NCBI GenBank assembly: GCA_963779805.1
Contig: CAVZZN010000007.1
Span: forward strand, 124,001 to 188,000
Reading direction: 5' to 3'
From: CAIWHR01 sp963779805
Lineage (GTDB): Bacteria; Pseudomonadota; Gammaproteobacteria; Burkholderiales; Casimicrobiaceae
Length of the DNA stretch: 64,000 nt
Of the stretch, positions 46,708-55,894 are shown one piece after another; the stretch's first letter is position 1, and each line of letters begins with the position of its first letter. A program made the translations under genes and the position numbers. The notes under the pieces were generated by a model. That model was given only the letters and a program-made list of their open reading frames with translations, ran no database searches and was not told where the DNA came from.

Positions 46708-47178
46708 ATGACCATCATGCATGCCCGGATCGGGGATTCCGTGACGTTCTCCAAGACGGTCGGCGAAACCGACGTGTACATGTTCGCGGGGATCACGGGC
46801 GACCTGTCGCAGAATCACGTGGACGACCAGTTCATGCGCCGTTCCATCTACGGCCAGCGGATCGCGCACGGCGCGTTGCTGGTCGGCTACATGTCCACGA
46901 CGTCCACGCGCATGATCGAGGAGAGCTTGCGCAAGGGCATCGATTCCACGCCTGTTTCGCTGGGCTATGACGGCGTGCGCTTCCTGCGACCCGTGTTCTT
47001 CAACGACACCGTGACCGTCACCTACACCATCGACGCTGTGGACGAGGAGAGGCAAAGGACGACGGCGAAGGTGGAGATTACGAACCAGAAGAACGAGCTG
47101 GTCGCCGTGGCACGGCACATCCTCAAGTGGACACGCAACGTCGGTGCACCGAGCACTCCGGCGACGCCGTCGCGATAG
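46708..47178 (+). CDS. MaoC-like hot-dog dehydratase (first copy)
   Basis: 156 residues with the MaoC/R-hydratase pattern: IGDSVTFSKTVGETDVYMFA, GDLSQNHVDDQF (hydratase Asp-x4-His-like site), IAHGALLVGYMST and RFLRPVFFNDTVTVTYTI. It likely adds water to an enoyl-CoA. The gene follows fthC after 200 bases without a clear terminator and precedes the GH88-like gene by 21 bases, so the two are probably translated from one mRNA. A second protein of the same type lies at 53951-54376. Intact; start ATG 46708. Confidence 0.85.
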   Translation: MTIMHARIGDSVTFSKTVGETDVYMFAGITGDLSQNHVDDQFMRRSIYGQRIAHGALLVGYMSTTSTRMIEESLRKGIDSTPVSLGYDGVRFLRPVFFNDTVTVTYTIDAVDEERQRTTAKVEITNQKNELVAVARHILKWTRNVGAPSTPATPSR

Positions 47179-47199
47179 CTTCGAACGGAAGGCCGATTC

Positions 47200-48367
47200 A
47201 TGTCAGAGCAGTCGACAAGCAACGAGTGGAGCGATGCGGCGAATGCGATGCTGCAGCGCATCCGGCAGACCGCCGCTGCGCTCGGCGATCGATTCCCGCA
47301 CTGGGCCGACGGAAAGACGGGCGACTGGACGACGACGCCGGACGGGGACTGGACCGGAGGCGCCTGGCCCGGCATGTTGTGGCTCGCGTACCGGATGACA
47401 GGTGACGACGCGTTGCACCGGCTCGCGCAGGTCTGGTGCTCCCGGCTGCAGCGACGCGCGAGGCTCGAAACGGCGTTCAAGGGTTTCGGCTTCTACTGCG
47501 GAGCCGCCCTGGGCAACATCCTGTGCTCCGACGAGGCCGCCAAGGCAATCGCGATGGACGCGGCCCAATCGCTGCGGCGTCTGTTCGATCCTCGTCTCGG
47601 GCTGATTCCGCTGGGCAAGGATGCGGAAGAAGCCGGCGAGATCGGTCGATCCTTCAGCAGCATCGACTCCCTGCAAGCCGCGCCCTTGCTCTTCTGGGCC
47701 GCACGGCAGACGCAGGACGAGTCCTATGCCGCGTGCGCTGCGAGCCACACCACCCGCGTGCTGGACATCCACTGCCGCAAGGACGGCTCCATCATCCAGT
47801 CGAGCGAGCTCGACAGCGGCAACGGCGATGTCGTGCGCTACTTCACGCACAAGGGGTTCAGCGACCGCAGCATCTGGGGCCGGGCCCAGGCGTGGGGAAT
47901 GCTGTATTCCGCGATGTCCTTCGCGCAACAGCGCACGCAAACGCGCTGGCTCGGGCAGAGCACGGCAGCCGCGGACTGGTGGCTCGCCAAGGTGCCGACC
48001 GACATGGTCGCGTTCTGGGATTTCGACGATCCGGCGATTCCGAATACGCAGCGCGACACGGCGGCCACGTCAATCGTGTGTGCGGCTCTGCTGAAGCTCT
48101 CGGAGCTGGCGCCCAGCCCCGACCAGCGCTCGCGCTATCGCGATGCTGCGCGAGCGGACCGCCCGCGCGCTCGTCAAGGGTTATCTCACCCCGACGTTCC
48201 CGGGCGACACCCGACCGCGCGGAATGCTCGTCGGCGGCTGCTTCAACAAGCGCCCCGATTCGCGCTCGCAGGACGTCGCGCTCGATGCCGAGCTCATCTT
48301 CGGGTCGTATTTCCTGTTCGCGTCCCTGCAGGCCCTGAGCGGTGTCGTGAGCGCGATCGACATCTAG
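47200..48367 (+). pseudogene. GH88-like unsaturated glucuronyl hydrolase family protein, first copy (one frameshift)
   Basis: About 389 residues of the (alpha/alpha)6-barrel GH88/GH105-like fold: GAWPGMLWLAYRMTGDDALH, ETAFKGFGFYCGAALGNILC, SSIDSLQAAPLLFWAARQ, SDRSIWGRAQAWGMLYSAM, and WDFDDPAIPNTQRDTAATSI, which is close to the second copy. After DQRSRYR the frame shifts near 48142 and resumes MLRERTARALVKGYLTPTFP to LQALSGVVSAIDI. The classical role is hydration of unsaturated uronyl residues from polysaccharide lyases. No lyase is present here, and the neighbours are CoA enzymes, so the true substrate may differ. Confidence 0.78.
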
Positions 48368-49582
48368 TCGGTTGCCGTCGTTCCCGTCCGCGTTGCGCGG
48401 TTCGCGGGCGCGCCTCGGGAGCCCGAGCAGCCGCCCGGCGTCGAGGTCCTGAAGGTCCGTGATGCCGAGGATCGCCATGTCGCGGCTCAGTTCGGTTGCC
48501 AGCAGGCCGATCGCATGGCGCACGCCCTCGATCCCGGCGATGGCTGCTGCGTAGCCGAAGGGCCGCCCGACGAACACGAACCTCGCGCCGAGTGCGAGGG
48601 CCTTGAGCACGTCCGTACCGCGGCGGATCCCGCCATCCATCATCACCGGAATGTCCGGACACGTGTCCGCGATGTCCGCAAGCACCCGCAGCGCCGACAC
48701 GGCGCCGTCGAGCTGGCGTCCGCCGTGGTTGGACACGATGATGCCGTCGGCACCGGCGTCGCGTGCAGTCTTCGCATCCTGCGTGTCGAGTATGCCCTTC
48801 ACGACCAGTCGTCCCTTCCAGAGCCGACGCACGAGCCGCAGATGCTCCCACGTGAGATGCCCTCGATCGGAAAAGTCGCGCAGGATGTTCTGCGAGATGA
48901 TGGGCGGCCCGCGCGTGGCGTCGTTGTTCTCGAAGTAAGGCATGCCGTGGCGCAACAGGGTGCGCAGGAAGGTGCCGAACAGCCAGCGCGGATGCGTCAC
49001 GCCATCCCACGCGAGACGCAGGCTCGGTCGCAGCGGCGTCGAGAAGCCGGCCCTGATGTTGTTCTCGCGATTCCCCGCGACCTGCGAGTCGACCGTGATC
49101 ACGACCGTCTCGAAGCCTGCCTGCGCCACGCGAGCGATCAGATCCACGATCCGCGGCACGTCTCCGGGAAGGTAAGCCTGGAACCACGCCGCCTTGCTCC
49201 GGCTCGCGACTTCCTCCAGGCGGATCAGCGAGGATCCGCTCATGATCATCGGCACGTTCGCTTCCGCCGCGGCCGTGGCGAGGACGATGTCACCCCGGTA
49301 GGCGTACAACGCGCTGATGCCGAGCGGCGCGATGCCGAACGGCGCAGCGTAGGTTTGCCCGAACAGCGAAGCGGCGGTGGATCGCTTCGAAACGTCCACG
49401 AGCACGCGCGGGAGAAAGCCGAACTCGGCGAACGCCTGGCGGTTGTCTCTGAGCGACCAGTCCGTTTCCGCGGCACCCGCGACGTAGCCGAAGATGCATC
49501 GTGGGAGGTGCCTTCGCGCCGCGGTCTCGAAGTCGTCCAGGCACAGCAGCCGTGCAAGGCGGTGGGTTGCCCGAGAATCCAT
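48364..49582 (-). CDS. FMN-dependent alpha-hydroxy acid dehydrogenase
   Basis: About 400 residues of the lactate/mandelate/glycolate oxidase family: PRCIFGYVAGAAETDWSLRD near the start, FGIAPLGISALYAYRGDI, ITVDSQVAGNRENNIRAGF, LVVKGILDTQDAKTARDAGA, the catalytic SNHGGRQLDGA histidine box and PVMMDGGIRRGTDVLKALAL (FMN phosphate site). It oxidises a 2-hydroxyacid to a 2-oxoacid. Start ATG 49582. As read, the frame misses a stop and continues antisense through the GH88-like gene to 47858. The family length ends near 48400, and one base shifted there would use the TAG at 48364-48366, overlapping the GH88 stop. I took that end. Confidence 0.82.
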
Positions 49583-49726
49583 CGTCCAGGGTCCTTTGTG
49601 ACGTGCGACAAACGTTGCGCGTGGCGGCGGTTCCGCACGTCGGGTCTCCGCGTGCAATTGTGCCGGAGCGCACCGGACAATATGATGATGCCGAATACTT
49701 TCGCGCGCTCACCTCAGGAGATTGCC

Positions 49727-50635
49727 ATGATGCACTGGACCGGTGTCTTTCCCGCGGTAACGACCAAGCTGCATCAGGACGGCTCCGTCGACATCGATGC
49801 GACCCAGAAGAGCATCGACCGCCTGATACGCAACGGCGTGTCGGGGGTCATCGTGCTGCCGATGCTGGGGGAAAACGCCTATCTCACGACGGACGAAAGG
49901 GAAGCCGTCGTGCGCGCGGCGAAGGAGGTCGTCGCGGGTCGGGTTCCGCTGCTGTGCGGCCTCGCCGAGATCTCCACCGCCGATGCCGCCCGATCCGCCA
50001 GGGCTTACCAGAGCTTCGGCGCCGAAGGGCTCATGGTGTTTCCGAGCCTTGCCTACATGACCGATCCGCGCGAGACGGCGGAATGGTTCAGGGCGATCGC
50101 CGGGGCCAGTGCTCTGCCGATCATGATCTACAACAACCCGACCGCCTACAAGGTGGACGTGACCCCGGCCGTGCTGCGGGAGCTTGCGGATGTTCCGGCC
50201 ATCCAGTGCGTGAAGGAGGAAACCGGTGACATCCGTCGCGTCACGGACATCTACAACGAGTTGGGCAACCGCTTCAGCGTGTTCTGCGGGGTGGACGACC
50301 TGATCCTGGAAAGCATGGCGCTCGGTGCGACGGGATGGGTATCCGGCATGACCAACGCCTGGCCGAAGGAGTGCGTCGAGCTGTTCCAGGCATGCGCGGC
50401 GGGTCGCTTCGCCGAAGTGCGGGCCCTGTATCGCACGCTGACTCCGGCATTTCACCTCGACACGCGCGTCAAGCTCGTGCAGTACGTGAAGCTCGCCGAG
50501 CACTTCGTCTACGGTGCACCCGAGTGGGTCCGCGCGCCCCGGCTGCCCCTGCTCGGCGAGGAACGAGCGCGCATCGCGCAGATCATCGAGGCCACCATCG
50601 CCGCCCTGGAGCAACGCGCAGCGAAGATGCGCTAG
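49727..50635 (+). CDS. Dihydrodipicolinate synthase/N-acetylneuraminate lyase family aldolase
   Basis: 302 residues of the class I aldolase superfamily: GVIVLPMLGENAYLTTDERE (GxxGE motif), PLLCGLAEISTADA, PIMIYNNPTAYKVD (catalytic tyrosine) and IQCVKEETGDIRR (Schiff-base lysine). Family members cleave or dehydrate 2-oxoacids, including sugar acids; a lysine-biosynthesis role is unlikely in this catabolic setting. AGGAG at 49715-49719 is 7 bases before ATG 49727, which fixes the start; it diverges from the hydroxyacid dehydrogenase across a 144-base gap. Its stop TAG shares the CTAG palindrome with the convergent gene downstream. Confidence 0.88.
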   Translation: MMHWTGVFPAVTTKLHQDGSVDIDATQKSIDRLIRNGVSGVIVLPMLGENAYLTTDEREAVVRAAKEVVAGRVPLLCGLAEISTADAARSARAYQSFGAEGLMVFPSLAYMTDPRETAEWFRAIAGASALPIMIYNNPTAYKVDVTPAVLRELADVPAIQCVKEETGDIRRVTDIYNELGNRFSVFCGVDDLILESMALGATGWVSGMTNAWPKECVELFQACAAGRFAEVRALYRTLTPAFHLDTRVKLVQYVKLAEHFVYGAPEWVRAPRLPLLGEERARIAQIIEATIAALEQRAAKMR

Positions 50636-51444
50636 GCACGATCGGCTGGCGCGGCAGGCGTGCTGCCGCGTAGGCGCGCGAGAATGGCATCGAGCGCTCG
50701 CGAGCAGGCGTCGAAAACGCCGGCCTGCTCGAGCTGGGCTGCACACTGCTCGTTCAAACCGCCTTTGGTGGTGAATTCCTCGGCCAGTTGCGCGAACGAC
50801 GCGCTGCTGGTCCGGGCGTAAGCGCCGAGCCCACCGAACGTCATGGCGACGTAGTCGTGTGCGCGCGCCGGGGGCACACCCTGGGCGGCCAACCACGACG
50901 ACACCGTGTCGAGCAATCTGAAGTACGTCGCCATCACTCCGGTGGCGCTCCACAACGCGTGGAACTCGCTCTCGGTCGCGACCTCGATGGCGACGCCCAA
51001 GCGGTTGAAGAGTGCCGCGGCCAGCTCATCCGGCGGAAAGATCGCGGTCGGACCGGCGCGGTCAGCGACCGTCGGCAGGGGCACCGCGCAAGTCACCGCC
51101 GCGGCCGGCTGCACCAGTGCGGCGATGCGCTCGCGGGAAAAGGTCGCGACGAGGCTGATGACGCGGTGGTCCGGCCTGAAGCGAAGCGCCTCCAGCACCG
51201 CCTGCGCGATCGGCGGCCGCACGGCGACCAACACCACATCGCTGCGATCGAGCACCTCCTGGTTCGACTTCGCCACGCCGACTTGCACGAATGCCGTCGC
51301 AAGCCGCGATGCGACATCCGGGTTGCGCGGCGACAACACGATCGGGCACTGCAGCTCTCCGTCGGCACGCAGGCCCGTCACGATCGCCGACGTGATCGAG
51401 CCGGTGCCGATGAACCCCAATCGTGACCGCGCGAGATCTTGCAT
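50632..51444 (-). CDS. Pyrroline-5-carboxylate reductase-like NAD(P) oxidoreductase
   Basis: 270 residues with the P5CR/F420-oxidoreductase fold. The Rossmann start is LGFIGTGSITSAIVTGL, followed by SDVVLVAVRPPIAQAVL, SLVATFSRERIAAL, a TCAVPLPTVADRAGPTAIFP strand, and a dimerisation domain ending with TTKGGLNEQCAAQLEQAG, which corresponds to the TxPGG/TTxGG proline-binding loop. In proline synthesis the enzyme reduces P5C, but position in this catabolic cluster and sequence drift suggest a paralogue acting on another imine or oxo compound. Intact. It ends on the CTAG shared with the aldolase gene. Confidence 0.8.
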   Translation of the reverse strand: MQDLARSRLGFIGTGSITSAIVTGLRADGELQCPIVLSPRNPDVASRLATAFVQVGVAKSNQEVLDRSDVVLVAVRPPIAQAVLEALRFRPDHRVISLVATFSRERIAALVQPAAAVTCAVPLPTVADRAGPTAIFPPDELAAALFNRLGVAIEVATESEFHALWSATGVMATYFRLLDTVSSWLAAQGVPPARAHDYVAMTFGGLGAYARTSSASFAQLAEEFTTKGGLNEQCAAQLEQAGVFDACSRALDAILARLRGSTPAAPADRA

Positions 51445-51478
51445 CCCGATCAGCTCCCTCGCTCATGCGCGACGCGGA

Positions 51479-52675
51479 TCACCGGCCGGCGCGTTGCGGA
51501 TCGAGGATCACGGCTCCGGCGCGCGCCATGGTCTCGATGTCGCCTTCCGAGTACCCGGCTTCGCGCAGGACTTCGCGCGTGTGCTCGCCGAGGCGCGGCG
51601 GCCGCCGCCTGAGCGCCGGCGCCTGTCCGTCGTAGCGCACCGGGTGGGCGAGCACGCGGACCTTCCCCGCGTCGGGGTGGTCGAACTCCATGATCACGCG
51701 ATTCCACTTCACCTGCGCATCCTGCTCCACGTCCGGGTACTCGTTCACGGGCGCGTACCAGATGTCGGCAGCGTCGAATGCCGCCATCCACTGCTCGGTG
51801 GTGCGCTGCTTCATACGCTCGTGCACGATGGTGTTGATCTCGTCGCGGCGGCCGACCTGGTCGGCGGCGGTGTACTTCGCGATCTCGGGCAGGTCGAGTC
51901 CGATGGCGAGCTTGTCCATCGGCGTGATCGAGATGGCAATCCACCCGTCCGCGGTCCGGTAGATGCCGTACGGTGCTGCGTGCGTGCGACTGCCCATGCT
52001 CGGGGTCGCGCGGGGCCAGAGCGGGCCCATGTTGAGGTAGTACGCGAACGGCTCGAGCTGCAGGTCGAGCGCGGCATTGAGCAGGTTGCTCTCGACCTGG
52101 CAGCCTCGTCCGGTCTTCGTCCGCCGCAGGAGCGCGGCAACCACACCGAAGGCTGCGAGCACGGCCGCGTGCTGGTCGACGATCGCCGCCCCGGTCGGCG
52201 TCGGCGCTGCATCGCCCGCGCCGGAGAGCGTGGCGAGCCCGCTCATCGATTGCAGCAGCAGGTCCTGCCCGGGCCGTTTGACATGCGGGCCGTCGGCGCC
52301 GTAGCCCGTGCACGAGCAGTAGACGAGCTTCGGGTTGATCTCCTTGAGCGTGGCGTAATCGAGGCCGAGGCGCTTCATGACGCCCGGCCGGTAGTTCTCG
52401 ATCAGCACGTCGGCTTCCTTCACCAGGCGATGCACGATCTCGCGCGCCTGCTCGTTGCGCAGGTCGAGCGTGATGCTGCGCTGGTTGCGATTGCCGAGCA
52501 GGAAGAAGACGCTCACGTCGTTGAGGTACGCGTCCATTCCCGTCCAGCTTCGCTCGAACGCGCCCGTGGGCGGCTCGACCTTGACGACATCGGCCCCGAG
52601 GTCGGCGAGCATCTGCACCGCCGAAGGACCCTGCAGAAAGTGGGTGAAGCTGAGTACCTTGATTCCTTCGAGCAT
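51479..52675 (-). CDS. Class III (CaiB/BaiF family) CoA-transferase, first copy
   Basis: 398 residues, full length. LEGIKVLSFTHFLQGPSAV opens the fold, LADLGADVVKVEPPTG is the CoA-binding strand, the catalytic aspartate is D138 in KRPGQDLLLQSMSG, and GIYRTADGWIAISI and WYAPVNEYPDV complete the interlocked fold. It moves CoA between carboxylic acids without energy input. It follows the acyl-CoA dehydrogenase gene by 21 bases, so activation and dehydrogenation of the same acid are probably coupled. The second copy at 55895 shares its layout and length exactly but differs widely in sequence. Intact. Confidence 0.92.
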   Translation of the reverse strand: MLEGIKVLSFTHFLQGPSAVQMLADLGADVVKVEPPTGAFERSWTGMDAYLNDVSVFFLLGNRNQRSITLDLRNEQAREIVHRLVKEADVLIENYRPGVMKRLGLDYATLKEINPKLVYCSCTGYGADGPHVKRPGQDLLLQSMSGLATLSGAGDAAPTPTGAAIVDQHAAVLAAFGVVAALLRRTKTGRGCQVESNLLNAALDLQLEPFAYYLNMGPLWPRATPSMGSRTHAAPYGIYRTADGWIAISITPMDKLAIGLDLPEIAKYTAADQVGRRDEINTIVHERMKQRTTEQWMAAFDAADIWYAPVNEYPDVEQDAQVKWNRVIMEFDHPDAGKVRVLAHPVRYDGQAPALRRRPPRLGEHTREVLREAGYSEGDIETMARAGAVILDPQRAGR

Positions 52676-52696
52676 CGTGGAGGCTCCGCAATTGCA

Positions 52697-53848
52697 TTAC
52701 GCCAGCAGCGTACGCGAGATGATCATGCGCTGGATCTCGGAAGTGCCCTCGACGATCTCGAGCACCTTCGCATCCCCGAACGCGCGCGAGACGGCGAACT
52801 CGCTCATGATGCCGTAGCCTCCGTGGATCTGGATCGCCTGGTGTGCGGCTGCCATGGCATGCTCCGTCGCAAAGAGCTTGGCCATCGAAGAGTGCTGGTC
52901 GAACGCCTCGCCGGCATCCTTGCGTGCCGCGGCATCGTAGAGCATCAGTCGCGCCGCCTGCGCATGCACTGCCATGTCCGCGATCTTGAACTGCAGCGCC
53001 TGGAAGTCCGCCAGAGGCTTGCCGAACGCATGCCGCTCCTTCATGTACGCGACCGACCGGTCGAGCGAGCCTTGCAGGATGCCGAGCGCCATCGCTCCGA
53101 TCAGGATCCGTCCGGTGCTGATCGTCGACAACGTCTGGCGCAGCCCCGCCCCGCGCTGGCCGAGCAGGTGGTCGGCCGGGAGGCGACAGTCCTGGAACGA
53201 AAGCTCGTACGTGCTCGATGCGCGCCAACCGATCTTGCGCAGCTTGCGCCCGTAGCCGAATCCCGGCGTGCCGTTCGGCACGACGAAGTTGGAGATCTCC
53301 TTGCGACCGTCGGGCTTGCGTCCGGTGACCGCCGCCAGCACGACCGGCCCGGTCACGTCCGTCCCCGAGTTGCTGATGAAGGTCTTGGCACCGTTGATCA
53401 CCCACTGCCCGTCCAGGAGATCCGCTCGCGTTTCGATGTTGGCGGCATCGGACCCGGCGTTCGGCTCGGACAGCGCGATGGAGCCGATCTGGCGGCCATC
53501 GAGAATGGGGCGAAGGAAGCGCTCGCGTTGCGCATCGGTCCCGAAATTGCTCAGCAGGGTCGCGACCGAGGAGTTCGCCATGACGGCGTTGGCGATCGCG
53601 CAGTCCACGCGAGCGAGCTCCTCCAGCACGATCGCAAACGAAACCCAATCGCCCCCGCCTCCACCCCACGCCTCGGGATACGGCAGCCCGGCGAATCCCA
53701 GCTCACCCGCCCTCTTCCAGAACGCGTAGGGAAACGCTTGCTCCTCCCACAGCGCTTCGGCCACGGGTGCGATTTCGTTCTCGGCAAAGCGGCGGACCGA
53801 CGAACGGATCATCTCGTGCTCTTCGGTTGTCCAGAACGGCATGGGCAA
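52697..53848 (-). CDS. Acyl-CoA dehydrogenase
   Basis: 383 residues. The helical N-domain starts FWTTEEHEMIRSSVRRFAEN, the flavin-binding sheet has GSIALSEPNAGSDAANIETR and INGAKTFISNSG, and the C-domain contains RHAFGKPLADFQALQFKIAD, QIHGGYGIMSEFAVSRAFGD and the catalytic glutamate E367 in IVEGTSEIQR. It oxidises an acyl-CoA to the 2-enoyl-CoA with FAD, passing electrons to ETF. Co-oriented with the downstream CoA-transferase (21-base gap) and, 102 bases upstream, with the MaoC-like gene, this gives a CoA-activation, dehydrogenation, hydration set. Intact. Confidence 0.94.
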   Translation of the reverse strand: MPMPFWTTEEHEMIRSSVRRFAENEIAPVAEALWEEQAFPYAFWKRAGELGFAGLPYPEAWGGGGGDWVSFAIVLEELARVDCAIANAVMANSSVATLLSNFGTDAQRERFLRPILDGRQIGSIALSEPNAGSDAANIETRADLLDGQWVINGAKTFISNSGTDVTGPVVLAAVTGRKPDGRKEISNFVVPNGTPGFGYGRKLRKIGWRASSTYELSFQDCRLPADHLLGQRGAGLRQTLSTISTGRILIGAMALGILQGSLDRSVAYMKERHAFGKPLADFQALQFKIADMAVHAQAARLMLYDAAARKDAGEAFDQHSSMAKLFATEHAMAAAHQAIQIHGGYGIMSEFAVSRAFGDAKVLEIVEGTSEIQRMIISRTLLA

Positions 53849-53950
53849 GTTCCTTGACGAACGGCTGTGAACGACGGATGACCTGCCTCGCGGTGAGAAT
53901 GGCCTGCCCGATGCCGCGAGTGCCGCGACGTTCAGCCGGCGACGTGCGTT

Positions 53951-54376
53951 CTACAGCACCTTGAGATACGTGCGCCCGCTCACGACGACCTCGCCCTTCG
54001 CTTTGGTCACCGAGGCGTCGAACACGCAGGTGTTGCGCTCCTCGTCCTTTTCCACGAGCGTGAGCCGCGCCGTGAGGGTGTCCCCGATGCGCACGGGGGC
54101 GAGGAACGTCATGTCATAGCGGTACGACACCGCGCCGGGATTGGGCGCCTTGGCGGCCATGTAGCCCATGACGGTCGAGATGAACCCGACCGACAGTGCG
54201 CCTTGCGCGATGCGCGTGCCGAACCGCGTCGTCTTGGCGTATTCCTCGTTCACGTGCACGCCATAGAAATCGCCGACGATGCCTGCGAACCCGTACACAT
54301 CGTATTCCGAAACGGTTTTCGCAAACTCGGCGCTATCGCCGATGGCATAGCAGTCCATGTGGGGTCGTTTGGCCAT
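53951..54376 (-). CDS. MaoC-like hot-dog dehydratase (second copy)
   Basis: 141 residues: IGDSAEFAKTVSEYDVYGFA, GDFYGVHVNEEYAKTTRFGT, IAQGALSVGFISTVMGYMAA, MTFLAPVRIGDTLTARLTLV, ending GRTYLKVL. Start ATG 54376 with GGAG eight bases upstream. The same residue order as the copy at 46708 (IGDS...KTV...DVY.FAGI...GD) indicates paralogues. It probably hydrates the enoyl-CoA produced by the dehydrogenase whose gene follows. It is divergent from the second GH88-like gene across 251 bases. Confidence 0.87.
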   Translation of the reverse strand: MAKRPHMDCYAIGDSAEFAKTVSEYDVYGFAGIVGDFYGVHVNEEYAKTTRFGTRIAQGALSVGFISTVMGYMAAKAPNPGAVSYRYDMTFLAPVRIGDTLTARLTLVEKDEERNTCVFDASVTKAKGEVVVSGRTYLKVL

Positions 54377-54627
54377 GAAAAGCTCCGGGGTGATGGACTC
54401 GTATCGACGCGGAGCACCGATGCGGCCGTCGCGCGGCGCCGGCGCACTGCCGTACCGCACTCGCTGCAATCATCCTACCATTCGACGTTGCCCGCTTTCG
54501 ACCGAGAACGGCGCTTCTGCTACATTAACCGCGCCGCGGCGGCGGCGTCGTGCACGTTGCGTGGCTCGCGGCAGCCATGCCTACGCGACCGGACCGGCGT
54601 CGAACTCGGCTCTTGCAGGGAGATGAC

Positions 54628-55836
54628 ATGTCAACAAGCAACCCGGGGATCGACGACGAGCTCGAGCGCCTGGGCCGCGAGGCGCTGGACCTGCTGGCCG
54701 CGAAACTCGCAGAAGACGAACGGTCGCTCGGCGTGGAATTTCCGGTGGTCACGGATGTGGACGGCCAGTGGGTGACCGCCCCCGCGTCGCAGTCGGCGGG
54801 ATACAGCGGCGACGCATGGAGTCACGGCAATTGGCACTGCGGGTTTCTGGTCGGCCTGCAGCTCGCCGCCCACATCCATACCGGTGACGCGAACTTCCTG
54901 GTGTGGGCCCGGGAGAGGATGCGCCTCGTCGCGCAACGGGCCGACGATCCGAATACGCACGACATCGGCTTCATCTTCGACAGCAGCGCGATCCCCGGCT
55001 TCCTGATCACCGGGGAGCCATGGCTCGCCGACATCGCGGTACGCGCCGCGTGCCGCCTGCGCGCAAGGCTGGTGACCACGCCGCGGGGCGCCTACATTTC
55101 ATCGTGGGGACCCATGTCGGACTCGCGCGGGCGGCGGAGCTCCGCGATCGACACCATGGCGAACCTGCCGCTGCTCTACTGGGCCGCGAACTTCACCGGG
55201 GACGCGAGCTTCCGGCTCGCCGCCGATGCGCACGCCGCGTTCACGCAGCAAGGCTTCGTTCGGCCCGACTATTCGACGTTTCACGCGGTCGAGTACGACG
55301 AAACCACCGGGCAGCGGGTCAGGGGCTACACCTTCCAGGGCTTTGCGGACGACTCCGCATGGTCGCGAGGTCAGACCTGGGCGATCTACGGATATGCGCA
55401 ATCGGCGCGCGAGACGCGCAAGGTGGAGTATCTCGGACTCGCGGAGAGACTCACCGCCTACTACTTCGATCGTCTGGGCGACGACCCCGTGCCGCCCTGG
55501 GATTTCGATGCCCCGAACTCTGCGGACAATCCGAAGGACTCGGCGGCTGCCGCGATCGTCGCGTCCGCACTGTTCGACTTGAGCGAGCTCCATCCCGACA
55601 AGGGCCTCTCGGCCGAGTATCGGCGCAAGTGCTCCTGGATCGTGCGATCGCTTTGCACCGACTACCTCGCGCGCGAGCACAGCCACCGCGGATTGCTCAA
55701 GCATGGCTGCTATTCCAAGCCGCACAACCAGGGCGTCGACAGCGCGACGATGTTCGGCGACTTCTTCTTTACCGACCTTCTGTGCAAGCTGCTGCATCCC
55801 GGACGCTTTCGCGCCGAAGCCCGACGGGTGTTCTGA
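54628..55836 (+). CDS. GH88-like unsaturated glucuronyl hydrolase family protein, second copy
   Basis: 402 residues, intact: WSHGNWHCGFLVGLQLAAHI, DIGFIFDSSAIPGFLITGEP, RSSAIDTMANLPLLYWAANF, SAWSRGQTWAIYGYAQSARE, PPWDFDAPNSADNPKDSAAA and a C-terminal NQGVDSATMFGDFFFTDLL. The RGQTWAIYGY and WDF.AP..... DS.A boxes are typical GH88. It would hydrate and release an unsaturated uronic acid from an oligosaccharide, in the cytosol as no signal peptide is visible. AGGGAG lies eight bases before ATG 54628. The second class III CoA-transferase follows after 58 bases on the same strand, which is unusual company for a glycoside hydrolase. Confidence 0.85.
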   Translation: MSTSNPGIDDELERLGREALDLLAAKLAEDERSLGVEFPVVTDVDGQWVTAPASQSAGYSGDAWSHGNWHCGFLVGLQLAAHIHTGDANFLVWARERMRLVAQRADDPNTHDIGFIFDSSAIPGFLITGEPWLADIAVRAACRLRARLVTTPRGAYISSWGPMSDSRGRRSSAIDTMANLPLLYWAANFTGDASFRLAADAHAAFTQQGFVRPDYSTFHAVEYDETTGQRVRGYTFQGFADDSAWSRGQTWAIYGYAQSARETRKVEYLGLAERLTAYYFDRLGDDPVPPWDFDAPNSADNPKDSAAAAIVASALFDLSELHPDKGLSAEYRRKCSWIVRSLCTDYLAREHSHRGLLKHGCYSKPHNQGVDSATMFGDFFFTDLLCKLLHPGRFRAEARRVF

Positions 55837-55894
55837 TCACCACGGCAACGCGCCAGCCAGGCGTTCCGGTTTTCTATCCGAGCGGGAGCATTGA

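Noticed and set aside
50906..53857. 983-codon plus-strand open frame opposite the CoA-transferase and acyl-CoA dehydrogenase
   Set aside because: Antisense shadow spanning three real genes; composition is Arg/His-rich without motifs.
54377..54627. Promoter TTCGAC-18-TACATT for the second GH88-like gene
   Set aside because: Both hexamers are poor matches and several equally weak alternatives exist in the same gap.
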